A stretch of DNA of 47,851 bases, from the NCBI GenBank assembly GCA_964404095.1, contig CAYOIN010000005.1, positions 1 through 47,851 of the forward strand, written 5' to 3'. The number at the start of each line of letters is the position of its first letter. The first letter of the stretch is position 1. The position numbers were made by a program, and so were the translations under genes. Positions 40,387 through 47,851 of this stretch are shown piece by piece. The notes under the pieces were generated by a model. The model had not been told where the DNA came from. It made no database searches and saw only the letters and a list, made by a program, of their open reading frames with translations. Source of the stretch: CAZLQR01 sp964404095 (lineage in GTDB: Bacteria > Patescibacteriota > Microgenomatia > UBA1406 > GWC2-37-13).

Positions 40387-40831
40387 CCATATGGAGCGTG
40401 GAGAGGTAAAGTTGAATATCTTGATAATGGTCGAATGCAAATGAGTCCTTGGGTGGAAGATTCTGCAGATCATACCATCGCATCTCGCTTACCTCAGCGT
40501 CAGATAAGCCGGTCTTTGAGGTGGGATGGGCAACATACACAAATGAGATATTTTGTCGATCCTCCTGCGGGCGTTCCGGACTGTCCTTTATTCTCAAGAG
40601 TCGATCGATGACAATGTCGTAACCGGTCTCTTCCTTTACCTCGCGTACTGCGCACTGCTCGATCGTTTCGTCGCGATCTACATACCCTCCGATGAGTGCA
40701 TATTTACCTCCATTCGAGAGGTGTTGAGCGCGCTTGATGATCAAAATCTTGTTCTCTTCAACGACAAGAACATCGGTAACCACATGTCGAAGTGATGCTG
40801 AACCGCCGTCTTCGAAAGAGCAGGAAATCAT
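40382..40831 (-). CDS. NUDIX hydrolase
   Basis: 149 residues with a complete Nudix box spanning about 48-71 (G-Y-V-D-R-D-E-T through REVKEETG, fitting GX5EX7REUXEEXGU). It would hydrolyse a nucleoside diphosphate linked to another moiety; substrates range from oxidised nucleotides to sugar nucleotides and are not predictable here. The ATG follows a TATAAT by only 5 bases. Confidence 0.92.
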   Translation of the reverse strand: MISCSFEDGGSASLRHVVTDVLVVEENKILIIKRAQHLSNGGKYALIGGYVDRDETIEQCAVREVKEETGYDIVIDRLLRIKDSPERPQEDRQNISFVYVAHPTSKTGLSDAEVSEMRWYDLQNLPPKDSFAFDHYQDIQLYLSTLHMV

Positions 40832-40836
40832 CCCTT

Positions 40837-40842
40837 ATTATA
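40837..40842 (-). promoter_or_regulatory. -10 box 5 bases before the NUDIX start codon
   Basis: Minus-strand TATAAT, part of TTATATAATAAGGG, 5 bases from the ATG. Transcription would begin at the start codon itself, predicting a leaderless mRNA. No convincing -35. Confidence 0.48.
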
Positions 40843-40856
40843 TAACCAGTGAAGAT

Positions 40857-41549
40857 TTAGTTCATTCCAAAAACCTTCTCCCATTTCCCGTTTGCAATGA
40901 TCTCCTCGAGATTATGAAAGCTTTTGTTTACTCGATGATCGGTGAGGCGATTTTGGGGGAAATTATAGGTCCGGATTTTATCTGAACGTTCTCCGGTCCC
41001 AACATTTTTTACATACGACTGGGTGATTCCGCGTTTTTTTTCTTCTTCCAGTTGGTACAGCTTACCAAGCAGGAGTTCCAGTGCAATATCTCGATTTTGC
41101 ATCTGCTGGCGTTCGGTCTGTGCAGTGACGGTGATGCCGGTAGGCTTATGAATCAGTCGGACCGCTGTTGCGACCTTGTTCACATTCTGCCCCCCATGAC
41201 CACCTGCACGAAAAAACTGCCACTCAAGTTCGCTTTGATTGATCTTCACCTCGTAAGCATTGATGTGAGGAAGAACCACAATCACGCAGGTTGAGGTATG
41301 GATTCTCCCTTTTCGTTCGGTGTCCGGTATTCGCTGTACGCGATGAACACCGGTTTCGTTCTTAAAGAGCTGAAATGCATTCTCCCCTTTTATCCGAATG
41401 ACATTCTCCTCCATATAGTGATATTTGAATCCGTGTCGCTCGGCAAACCGAATATAGGAGAGCAGGAGCTCCTTCATCCAGAGCTTTGACTCATCGCCCC
41501 CTACTCCGGGGACCGCTTCGATAATGACGATGTTTGGATCAATATTCAT
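40857..41549 (-). CDS. RF1-like peptide chain release factor lacking domain 1
   Basis: 230 residues against ~360 for RF1. It starts at the PCRF domain (IIEAVPGVGGDESKLW), then HRVQRIPDTERKGRIHTST with PDT (75-77) where RF1 has the PxT codon-reading motif, FRAGGHGGQNVNKVATAV with the catalytic GGQ (119-121), and GERSDKIRTYNFPQNRLTDHRV, typical of RF1. The N-terminal ~100-120 residues are absent. A TAA (the hisS stop) is in frame three codons upstream, so no extension exists unless there is a frameshift or readthrough. The QNVNKV after GGQ resembles ArfB/ICT1-type rescue factors. It probably releases peptides at UAA/UAG, but ribosome rescue is possible. Confidence 0.88.
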   Translation of the reverse strand: MNIDPNIVIIEAVPGVGGDESKLWMKELLLSYIRFAERHGFKYHYMEENVIRIKGENAFQLFKNETGVHRVQRIPDTERKGRIHTSTCVIVVLPHINAYEVKINQSELEWQFFRAGGHGGQNVNKVATAVRLIHKPTGITVTAQTERQQMQNRDIALELLLGKLYQLEEEKKRGITQSYVKNVGTGERSDKIRTYNFPQNRLTDHRVNKSFHNLEEIIANGKWEKVFGMN

Positions 41550-41555
41550 AGGCAG

Positions 41556-42788
41556 TTAGGATTGTGAAGAAATCTGCTTCGAGAGTTCGGCTACAGAGAT
41601 AACGGTCTGCTCCTTTGTTTTCATATTCTTCAGTTTTACCTGCTGCGTGCTGAGCTCCTCAGGGCCCGCGATCACCACAAACGGAATCCCACAACGATCA
41701 GCATATTTAAGTTGTTTGTCGAGTTTTTTATCCAGCTCCGGATAGATTTCGGTAGCGATACCGGATGACCGAAGCTGTGATGCGATCGAAACCGAGTTGA
41801 GTACTGTATCCTGACTGAAGACCGTCACCAACACCCTCGTGGGCTTTGGTTGTAATGTCGGGAGCACCTGTTTTTCCGAGAGATAGGACATCAATACCGT
41901 GTCCGAGATGGCGAAGCCAACTCCCGGAATCTGCATGCGACCGTTCATCTCGGATACCAGATTGTCATAGCGACCTCCACCAAGAAGTGTTGTGCGACCC
42001 TGTTCGCCTCGCTTTTTGATTTCAAAGACGAGTCCGGTGTAGTAGTCAAGTCCACGGACCACCGTAAGATCTACCGAGCAGAATTGCGATACCCCGAGCT
42101 GTTCCAGGAGAGCAAAGAGCTGTGAAAAGTATTCGTTTTCGGCGATATTAACGGGTGTGCTCAGGAGCTTTTGAACTTCTGCAGGAAGCCCGACTCTCTG
42201 TTTATCCATCTTATCGATCTTTGCGATCATGTCCTTTACTTCATATTCGCTGATACCGATCTCATCGAGTTCTTCTGCAAGAAAGGAACGTGAGTTAATC
42301 TTCACCTCAATATCCTGTTCCGTTAGACCAAGGCTGGTCAACAGGGTGATTGCGGTTGCAAGAATCTCGGCGTCCGCGACCACTGTCTGAGAACCAAGAA
42401 TATCAAAGTCCGACTGCCAGAACTCACGGCTTCTCCCCTTCTGCGGTGCTTCATACCGAAATCGTGGGCCTATGTTTACATATCGAAGTGGAAAAACGAG
42501 CTCCCCTGATCGTGCTGCAATCATGCGCGCGAGCGTTGGGGTCATCTCCGGTCGGAGAATCCACTGATCATCTTTGTCACGTGGTTTAATCTGGAATGTC
42601 TGCTGCTCCAGAAGCTCCTCAGAGCTTTTTTTTGCATAGAGTGAGACCGGCTCCACGATGGGTCCGTCATATTCCTCAAAACCATAGAGTTTGGCAACCG
42701 CTCGCACCTTCGAAAAGATATACTCCTGTACCGCTTTTTCTGCGGGATACAGGTCTCGAAAGCCACGAAGGGCCTGTTGATTAGCCAT
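41556..42788 (-). CDS. hisS: Histidyl-tRNA synthetase
   Basis: 410 residues. Class II motifs: PEMTPTLARMIA, FRYEAPQKGRSREFWQSDFDILG (motif 2), HisA motif RGLDYYTGLVFE and LLGGGRYDNL, with motif 3 GVGFAISDT. C-terminal anticodon-binding domain from about 325. It charges tRNA-His. The downstream release factor is seven bases away in the same reading frame. Confidence 0.96.
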   Translation of the reverse strand: MANQQALRGFRDLYPAEKAVQEYIFSKVRAVAKLYGFEEYDGPIVEPVSLYAKKSSEELLEQQTFQIKPRDKDDQWILRPEMTPTLARMIAARSGELVFPLRYVNIGPRFRYEAPQKGRSREFWQSDFDILGSQTVVADAEILATAITLLTSLGLTEQDIEVKINSRSFLAEELDEIGISEYEVKDMIAKIDKMDKQRVGLPAEVQKLLSTPVNIAENEYFSQLFALLEQLGVSQFCSVDLTVVRGLDYYTGLVFEIKKRGEQGRTTLLGGGRYDNLVSEMNGRMQIPGVGFAISDTVLMSYLSEKQVLPTLQPKPTRVLVTVFSQDTVLNSVSIASQLRSSGIATEIYPELDKKLDKQLKYADRCGIPFVVIAGPEELSTQQVKLKNMKTKEQTVISVAELSKQISSQS

Positions 42789-42796
42789 ATATAGTA

Positions 42797-42802
42797 ATTA
42801 TA
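42797..42802 (-). promoter_or_regulatory. -10 box 8 bases before hisS
   Basis: Minus-strand TATAAT 8 bases before the ATG, in the 29-base gap after ctpA. It predicts a leaderless or nearly leaderless hisS transcript. The -35 region overlaps the ctpA stop and is not recognisable. Confidence 0.48.
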
Positions 42803-42817
42803 GCACCGGAACAAAGG

Positions 42818-44095
42818 TTATTTGAGGACGATTTCGATTGCTTTATCAAGTTGGAGATCGTGATCTCGGGTGAGCGTATTGCCTGCTTCGTAGGTGTTCT
42901 CAAGAACATACTGTGGGGTAATCCCCTTTCCATTAATCCACTCACCATTCGGAAGAATCCATTTCGCGATTGTTACATGAAGACCTGCGCCACCCTTAAT
43001 ATCAAGTACTTCCTGCACCGAGCCCTTCCCAAATGATTTTTCTCCCACGAGTTTCGCTCGTTTGTGATCACGAAGCGCGCCAGAGAAAATCTCGGATGCT
43101 GAGGCCGATCCCTGATTGACGATCACGGTGATCGGAATGGTCATCAACTGTCCCTCTCTGGTTACGTAGTAGGTGCGATTACCATTGATGGTGGACTCCT
43201 GTTTCACCACGACCGAGTCGATCGGCAAAAACTCCGAAGCCATATATACCGCACTATCCAGAAATCCTCCCGGGTTATCTCGAAGGTCGATCACGAGACC
43301 CTTAATCTCTTTGGCGCTCCATTGCCGAACCACCGTTTGTATCGCTTGGTCCCATTCTCGATTGGTATTCTCCCCGAACTGAGTTACCTTGATCACCGCA
43401 ACATCCGAACAGTTGGTTTTACAGGAGCGCTGGTGATCGGTCGTGAGTTCGACCGACTCGACCTTGATCTCATCACGAATAATCGATACTGTGAACTCTT
43501 TGGGATTAGGAGCTCGTAGGAGAGAAAGGGTGACCTTTGTCCCCTTCTTCCCTCTAATCTGTGACACCGTGTATGGCAATGACCAGTCCTTCGTTGACTG
43601 ACCGTTTACCTTCCGTACATAATCTCCGGCGCGAACTCCCGCAGCCGAAGCGGGTGAACCCTTGATCGGTGCAATAACGACGATCGCACCATTTTTCAGC
43701 CCGAGTTGAGCTCCGATTCCTTCGAATCGACCACCAAGGTCGGCCTTCGATTTCTTATTATCCTCAGGGGTAAGGAAGTAGGTGTACGGATCGCCAACAG
43801 CGGCGACCATCCCCCGGAGTGCGCCATAAAACATTTTCTGGGGGTCAAGTTTCTTCTTGTCAACGTATTTCTGAGAAAGCAGATCGGCTGTTTGCCAGAA
43901 TAGATCAAAGTCGAATTTGAGCTTCTTTGCTTTTTCAGAATCAACATTTGTGAGATTGAACGAGTTGTGACCAACGGTTGAGGTCTGAGCGTTCAGTTCA
44001 CCGAGTTTAAACCCGGTGCCAAAGAGAAGCACCGCAATGATGAGTCCAAACAGAACGGTCAGTATGTTGTTTTTTTTCTTTGGTTGGAGCGTCAT
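42818..44095 (-). CDS. C-terminal processing protease (S41 family, CtpA-like)
   Basis: 425 residues from ATG 44093-44095 (MTLQPKKKNN), ATGA-overlapping the upstream gene. A signal anchor (11-29), an N-terminal helical region, a PDZ domain with LGGRFEGIGAQLG and GSPASAAGVRAGDYV (about 118-205), and the catalytic core with Ser332 in NQGSASASEI and Lys357 in GEKSFGKGSV, spaced 25 as in known CTPs. It cleaves exported proteins near their C termini outside the membrane. Confidence 0.93.
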   Translation of the reverse strand: MTLQPKKKNNILTVLFGLIIAVLLFGTGFKLGELNAQTSTVGHNSFNLTNVDSEKAKKLKFDFDLFWQTADLLSQKYVDKKKLDPQKMFYGALRGMVAAVGDPYTYFLTPEDNKKSKADLGGRFEGIGAQLGLKNGAIVVIAPIKGSPASAAGVRAGDYVRKVNGQSTKDWSLPYTVSQIRGKKGTKVTLSLLRAPNPKEFTVSIIRDEIKVESVELTTDHQRSCKTNCSDVAVIKVTQFGENTNREWDQAIQTVVRQWSAKEIKGLVIDLRDNPGGFLDSAVYMASEFLPIDSVVVKQESTINGNRTYYVTREGQLMTIPITVIVNQGSASASEIFSGALRDHKRAKLVGEKSFGKGSVQEVLDIKGGAGLHVTIAKWILPNGEWINGKGITPQYVLENTYEAGNTLTRDHDLQLDKAIEIVLK

Positions 44096-44823
44096 GGTTG
44101 CGGTGTGTAAAGGTACATTGTACTGTTTTTTTTGTCGACGAGACAATGGGTGAACGATACATCCGAGAGAGTGCCCCACTGAGTTTCGTCATCAAGCTGT
44201 GCAGATGCGATGTCGTCCTTTTCTTTGATGTTTTCCCGTGTTACGATTCCCCGCGCCCCGAGTACATCAAGGCGAACCGCCTCGGCAGGATGGAGTGTGG
44301 GAACGCAGACAACAGCATTCGCAACCTGTTCTTCGGTGAGTTCTCGGAGCTGCTCCTCGGTGATAAGGAGTAGGCGTCCACCAAAGTCATGCGTTACGTC
44401 CTTGACCGCTACCTGTTGCCCGTGTTTCACCTTAAGCGTGATGACTCCGTCATGATACTGTTCAACTTCTCCCACGAACCAACTTAGAACTATGTTCGAG
44501 GTGTTTGTTGCTGTTTCGATGACGAGTGTGCCGGTTTCATGATCTATCTCCTTGATGGTACCGTGAAGTGGTGATGCGATATCTTTTGATCCGAAGGCCG
44601 ATTTTTTTGTGGCGATTATTTCGTTTGTTTCAACAGTGTCCCCCACGATCTTAGACATATGCAGAAAGATTTTGTCGTTGGGAATCCCCAGTTCTTGTGC
44701 GACCTGTAAACGAAATCCTTCGGACTGAGTGGTATGTGCGAGGATGGTGTCGAGATCTACACGTTGGTGCGGTGAGAGTGTGAGCGGTTGACCAATAGAA
44801 GATGAGAACGAAATCGACGTCAT
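44092..44823 (-). CDS. Uncharacterised protein with a barrel-sandwich (biotinyl/lipoyl-like) segment, coupled to ctpA
   Basis: 243 residues, no signal or membrane segment. Residues about 65-100 read like a barrel-sandwich hybrid (GDTVETNEIIATKKS...DIASPLHGTIKEID) as found in RnfC-like or carrier domains, but without the MKM biotinylation motif. A region with EVEQYHDGVITLKVKHGQQVAVK resembles a KOW-like turn. I do not recognise the family. The ATGA overlap with the protease gene suggests that the two work together. A TATAAT lies 6 bases before the start. Confidence 0.72.
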   Translation of the reverse strand: MTSISFSSSIGQPLTLSPHQRVDLDTILAHTTQSEGFRLQVAQELGIPNDKIFLHMSKIVGDTVETNEIIATKKSAFGSKDIASPLHGTIKEIDHETGTLVIETATNTSNIVLSWFVGEVEQYHDGVITLKVKHGQQVAVKDVTHDFGGRLLLITEEQLRELTEEQVANAVVCVPTLHPAEAVRLDVLGARGIVTRENIKEKDDIASAQLDDETQWGTLSDVSFTHCLVDKKNSTMYLYTPQP

Positions 44824-44829
44824 GAAATC

Positions 44830-44855
44830 ATTATAGTAGATGAGGCAGACTCATC
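44830..44855 (-). promoter_or_regulatory. Promoter with palindrome upstream of the ctpA-linked gene
   Basis: Minus-strand TATAAT (44830-44835) is 6 bases before the ATG, with TTGTGA (44854-44859) 18 bases upstream as a weak -35. GATGAG (44839-44844) and CTCATC (44850-44855) form a 6-base inverted repeat in the spacer, a possible operator. It predicts leaderless mRNA. Confidence 0.48.
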
Positions 44856-44871
44856 ACAAGCAGAATCTGGA

Positions 44872-45078
44872 TTATCGTGCGCCTTGATAGGAGACGTACG
44901 CAAGGAGGCCAAGGAACTGCGCGTACTTAATGTGCTTGGTTAGTTTGCGTTGATGATGCGCGCAAACACCTGACACCTCTCGAGACACGATCTTTTTTCG
45001 TGCAGACAAAAATTTCTGCAGATTCTCGGTGTCAAGAAAATTGGGCTCTGTTCCGAACTGGCAAAAAAAACATTTCAT
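44872..45078 (-). CDS. rpsR: Ribosomal protein bS18
   Basis: 68 residues. LDTENLQKFLSARKKIVSREVSGVCAHHQRKL is the S18 core that binds S6. The N terminus carries CFFC (3-6), which with C39 and H41/H42 could form a zinc site, as in the C+ forms of some ribosomal proteins. Third gene of the rpsF-ssb-rpsR operon. Confidence 0.93.
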   Translation of the reverse strand: MKCFFCQFGTEPNFLDTENLQKFLSARKKIVSREVSGVCAHHQRKLTKHIKYAQFLGLLAYVSYQGAR

Positions 45079-45108
45079 AGTATGTATCGGGTATATGACG
45101 AGTAATTG

Positions 45109-45576
45109 TTAAAACGGAATGTCATCCGGATTGATAACTTCAGACTGACTTACCTGCTCTTCCTTCACATCACTGTGCATTTCTTCTGGTGCTGGTTGCT
45201 GGTGAGTTTCTTCTTCCTTTTCAGAACTCATCTCCTGCTTCGCTCCGCTGAACACAATGAAATCATCCATGATAATTTCGGTGATGCTTTTTTGTTGACC
45301 ATCCTTACCGGTGTAATTTCGGTATGAGAGTCTTCCTTCAAGATATACCTTCTTCCCTTTTGAGAGAAGTTTGCCGCACAACTCCGCGAGCTTGTTCCAA
45401 GCGGTAACCCGATGGAACTGTGTGTCCTCTTTTGTCTGACCTTCTGCGGTCGTCCAGGTTCGGTTCGTTGCGAGTCCAAAGGTGCAGACAGCTGCTCCAG
45501 TTGGGGTGTACTTAACTTCGGGATCTCGTGTGAGATTTCCGAGTAGTACAACCTTATTGATCGATCGACTCGCCAT
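45109..45576 (-). CDS. ssb: Single-stranded DNA-binding protein
   Basis: 155 residues: SINKVVLLGNLTRDPEVKYTPTGAAV, FHRVTAWNKLAELCGKLLSKGKKVYLEGRL (OB fold to ~110), then a disordered Glu/Gln-rich linker and the acidic partner-binding tip DDIPF. It lies between rpsF and rpsR as in most bacteria, five bases after rpsF. Confidence 0.97.
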   Translation of the reverse strand: MASRSINKVVLLGNLTRDPEVKYTPTGAAVCTFGLATNRTWTTAEGQTKEDTQFHRVTAWNKLAELCGKLLSKGKKVYLEGRLSYRNYTGKDGQQKSITEIIMDDFIVFSGAKQEMSSEKEEETHQQPAPEEMHSDVKEEQVSQSEVINPDDIPF

Positions 45577-45580
45577 ACCG

Positions 45581-45841
45581 TTACTTTTCGAGGAGTAAAT
45601 ATCTAATCAACACCTCATTATATGCTAGTTTCTTTTTGAACTCCGTTACGCTTTTTTTAGAGAGCGACACCTTCCACTCATACAATGATGCTTCGCTCAT
45701 ACCCTTAATTGGATATGCGAGATTTTTCTTTCCGTGGGACTTCTCGTCGGTAACCGAGCCCTCAAGCGAAGTAATGAGCGTTTTCAGGTTTCCCAGCTCT
45801 TCCTCTTGGTTCAATAAAAAAACAAAGTCGTATGTCGACAT
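45581..45841 (-). CDS. rpsF: Ribosomal protein bS6
   Basis: 86 residues, compact compared with 95-131 in other bacteria. YDFVFLLNQEEE, KKNLAYPIKGMSEASLYEWKV and EFKKKLAYNEVLIRYLLLEK match S6. It partners S18 on the small-subunit platform. First gene of its operon, divergent from the GT-C gene 22 bases away. Confidence 0.92.
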   Translation of the reverse strand: MSTYDFVFLLNQEEELGNLKTLITSLEGSVTDEKSHGKKNLAYPIKGMSEASLYEWKVSLSKKSVTEFKKKLAYNEVLIRYLLLEK

Positions 45842-45848
45842 AACAAGC

Positions 45849-45857
45849 TATATAATA
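45849..45857. promoter_or_regulatory. Overlapping divergent -10 boxes between rpsF and GT-C gene
   Basis: The 22-base intergenic region contains TATATAATA. Plus strand TATAAT (45851-45856) is 7 bases before the GT-C ATG; on the minus strand TATATA (45849-45854) or TATTAT (45852-45857) lies 7-10 bases before the rpsF ATG. Both transcripts would be essentially leaderless, and the two -10 boxes occupy the same base pairs. Confidence 0.5.
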
Positions 45858-45863
45858 ATTGGA

Positions 45864-47549
45864 ATGAGGCAAAAAATCAAGTGGTTAGCCTGGTTTGGGG
45901 CTATCGGGCTTCTCCTTTACACACGCCTTGTGAACCTAGCATGGGGTCTGCCGTTCCCCTTTCATCCCGACGAGCGAAATATGGCAGTCGCGCTTCAACA
46001 GCTACGGTGTGATTCGATTTTGGATCTACGGACATGTCTCAACCCACATTTTTTTGCATATGGCCAGCTTCAAATCTACCTCGGATATCTGGTGATGTGG
46101 CTGAGCAGAGTGACATCACAGCTCCACGGAGCCTTTGGGTTCGATGAAGCGGTCGTAGCACTTCGATATGTCTCGGTTCTTGCCTCGATCGGCACGGTGT
46201 ACGGGATGTGGTTGATTATCCAGCTGTTTCTTTCTCGAAAAGCAGTCCCGGCAGGTCGGGGAGGAGTGGTATTGCAGATTATGATGTTCCTCATGCTGGT
46301 GTGTTCTCCTGTGTTGATTCAACTCGCTCACTTTGGTACTACCGAATCGGTGCTGATGGCGCTCTATACCTGGCTTGTACTCCTCTGTCTCCGTCTCGAA
46401 GACCGTCGTGCTGAAGATGATCTGTTGTTGGTCGGGATCGGTTTTGTTGTTGGTGCCGCCATTGCGGTGAAGGTCTCTTCGATCAGTTTTCTCATCCTCC
46501 CGTTCATCTGTATTGCCTCGGTTGCAAAGCGACAAAAAAATGAATCGCGGTATGAGCTTCTCTGGCAGATCTTCAATGAGTGGATCCTCATCACCTTCGT
46601 TGCAGGGGCTACATCGCTCATTCTCTCCCCACACAACCTCTTCTCCTGGCCAGAGTTCGTGAGCTCCATGCAGTATGAATCGGCGGTGGCTCTTGGTGCG
46701 GTGAAGGTTTTTTATACCTGGACCTTCGAGTACACCGTTCCGATGATTTTTCAGATCACATCAATCTTTCCCTACGCACTTGGTCTACCGGTTTTCCTGT
46801 TGTTCGTCCTTGGTTTTTTCACCCTCCCAAATACCTGGAGAGCGAATGTACTACGACTGAGTGTCGTGATTTTTTTTATTCTCTGGTCGTTTGCCTACAC
46901 CAAATGGACGAGGTTCATGGCGCCGTTGTTTCCGATCATGATTATTATCGCAGCACTCCGGTTACATGATCTCTCCCGATTGGTATATGATCGACATCAA
47001 CACCGGCCGACACAGATTGCGTTCATCCTTGTGATCGGCGCTATCCTGCTCTATCCTGGGCTGCGGTATATCCAAGTCTATCGACAGGAAGATAGTCGTA
47101 TGCGTGCGTCACGATGGATGGTAAACCATATTCCCTCGGGATCAATGATTATTCAAGAAACAGCCAACGTCGTAGATCTTCCCTTGCTTCCACACAATCT
47201 CAACTCGATTTCCTTCAATTTCTATGAGCTCGACCAGGTAGCTTATCGTGCAGCCGAGTTGCGTCAGGCGCTCTCCAAGACTCAGTTCATCATTATTCCT
47301 TCACGACGACTCTATATGAACTACTGGTGTGATCGACGAGATCTCCGTGGAAAAAACCGCCAACGTCGGGCTCGATGCATCGAACTGAGGAAGAGGTTCC
47401 CGCGTCTCAATCAATACTATGACGATCTTTTTTCTGGGAAGTTAGGATTCCGGAAGGTTGCTGAGTTTGGTACCTTAGATGATGAGCGCGCCGAAGAAAC
47501 GTGGTCGGTGTTTGATCATCCAATAATTCGGATTTACAAAAAATTCTAG
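45864..47549 (+). CDS. GT-C membrane glycosyltransferase (PMT_2/GT39-like)
   Basis: 561 residues from ATG 45864; the open frame goes upstream into rpsF antisense and is not used. A first membrane span (LAWFGAIGLLLYTRL) and the outer-loop motif PFPFHPDERNMAVAL with the GT-C Asp-Glu pair, then about ten spans to ~400, and a soluble C-terminal ~150 residues with LPHNLNSISFNFYELD. It should use a polyprenyl-phosphate sugar at the outer face. Substrate unknown. Divergent from the rpsF operon. Confidence 0.82.
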   Translation: MRQKIKWLAWFGAIGLLLYTRLVNLAWGLPFPFHPDERNMAVALQQLRCDSILDLRTCLNPHFFAYGQLQIYLGYLVMWLSRVTSQLHGAFGFDEAVVALRYVSVLASIGTVYGMWLIIQLFLSRKAVPAGRGGVVLQIMMFLMLVCSPVLIQLAHFGTTESVLMALYTWLVLLCLRLEDRRAEDDLLLVGIGFVVGAAIAVKVSSISFLILPFICIASVAKRQKNESRYELLWQIFNEWILITFVAGATSLILSPHNLFSWPEFVSSMQYESAVALGAVKVFYTWTFEYTVPMIFQITSIFPYALGLPVFLLFVLGFFTLPNTWRANVLRLSVVIFFILWSFAYTKWTRFMAPLFPIMIIIAALRLHDLSRLVYDRHQHRPTQIAFILVIGAILLYPGLRYIQVYRQEDSRMRASRWMVNHIPSGSMIIQETANVVDLPLLPHNLNSISFNFYELDQVAYRAAELRQALSKTQFIIIPSRRLYMNYWCDRRDLRGKNRQRRARCIELRKRFPRLNQYYDDLFSGKLGFRKVAEFGTLDDERAEETWSVFDHPIIRIYKKF

Positions 47550-47566
47550 TCTGTTACCATAAACAT

Positions 47567-47851
47567 ATGGTTAAACGGTTTGTGCAGTTCTCGGTATGCT
47601 TCCTTATCCTCGTTGCGGTAATGAACACGTTTCATCTTTCGATTCCCGTAACACTTCAGATGAATAATGCATACACCTCAACCGAGTTCTCGGTGATCGG
47701 TAGAGGGACGGTTACCGCTACTCCCGATCTCGCGGTTCTGGATGCGGGCATAACGGTAAATAATGTCAAATCATCTGATGAAGCGAAAAATAAACTCTCT
47801 CTTGTAAACAACGCCATTATCGCGACGCTTCAAAAACTGGGCGTTGCCAAA
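47567..47851 (+). CDS. SIMPL-domain (DUF541) protein, 3' end off the window
   Basis: 95 codons, running off the end. A signal or anchor segment (FVQFSVCFLILVAVMNTF, 5-22) precedes STEFSVIGRGTVTATPDLAVLDAGI (38-62), the V.G.G.v...PD.A....gV pattern of SIMPL domains, and the following helix with SSDEAKNKLSLVNNAIIATLQKLG. Exported SIMPL proteins form oligomeric channels or stress proteins of uncertain role. TACCAT six bases before the ATG may be its -10. Confidence 0.82.
   Translation, partial: MVKRFVQFSVCFLILVAVMNTFHLSIPVTLQMNNAYTSTEFSVIGRGTVTATPDLAVLDAGITVNNVKSSDEAKNKLSLVNNAIIATLQKLGVAK

Noticed and set aside
41550..41560. Hidden N-terminal extension of the release factor
   Set aside because: An in-frame TAA (the hisS stop) three codons upstream blocks it.
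1..47851. Alternative genetic code with UGA as an amino acid
   Set aside because: TGA ends many genes at the expected family length, and conserved proteins contain no internal TGA.
1..47851. tRNA genes, CRISPR arrays or insertion sequences
   Set aside because: No cloverleaf-like sequence, regularly spaced repeats, transposase or flanking inverted repeats were found by reading; intergenic gaps are too short for most of these.

Overview
The window is about 47.9 kb of compact bacterial sequence with 47 supportable protein genes, no tRNA or rRNA gene that I can see, no CRISPR array and no insertion sequence. No gene-free stretch exceeds 300 bases; the longest gaps are about 100 to 130 bases and are described as features. 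The standard genetic code fits: TGA is used as a stop throughout and no gene has internal TGA. The lack of Shine-Dalgarno sequences at most starts, small S6 and S18 proteins, a release factor without its first domain, a divergent FolD and many envelope glycosyltransferases suggest a Patescibacteria/CPR genome, perhaps Microgenomates. That placement is inference; no ribosomal RNA is present to settle it.

Region 1 (1-19790, all minus strand) is a surface-polysaccharide or glycoprotein-glycan locus, largely joined by 4-base ATGA/GTGA stop-start overlaps. It encodes RmlC (cut by the window edge), an FAD oxidoreductase, five GT2 glycosyltransferases, large membrane GT-C-like proteins, a methyltransferase, a PLP aminotransferase, two PMP-dependent dehydrases in which His replaces the catalytic Lys (RfbH/E1-like and ColD-like), a cupin sugar isomerase, a left-handed beta-helix acyltransferase, and, unexpectedly, an SCP2-type thiolase plus a 3-hydroxyacyl-CoA dehydrogenase. 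The last three acyl-related genes are contiguous. I infer a pathway that makes its own 3-hydroxyacyl-CoA donor for acylating an amino sugar.

Region 2 (19827-24344, plus strand) has three tandem, overlapping paralogues of TMTC-like membrane proteins with C-terminal TPRs, divergently transcribed from region 1. Region 3 (24354-30178, minus) runs from a Wzx-like flippase through two GT2 enzymes, a [3Fe-4S]-type ferredoxin and an FTR1 iron permease to a B12-binding-type radical SAM protein.

Region 4 (30221-45841) is housekeeping: lepA (plus), then on the minus strand miaA, folD, gyrA, ppa, gyrB, rplL, rplJ, rpmE, a NUDIX hydrolase, a short RF1-like factor, hisS, a CtpA protease with an uncharacterised partner, and rpsR-ssb-rpsF. 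The window closes on the plus strand with another GT-C membrane protein and the start of a SIMPL-domain protein.

A recurring regulatory feature is a TATAAT-like -10 box only 5-8 bases before the start codon, predicting leaderless mRNAs for lepA, the flippase, hisS, NUDIX, gyrB and others, including divergent pairs whose -10 boxes overlap or form an inverted repeat. By contrast rplJ has a well-spaced promoter and a structured leader, and rplL has a strong Shine-Dalgarno.
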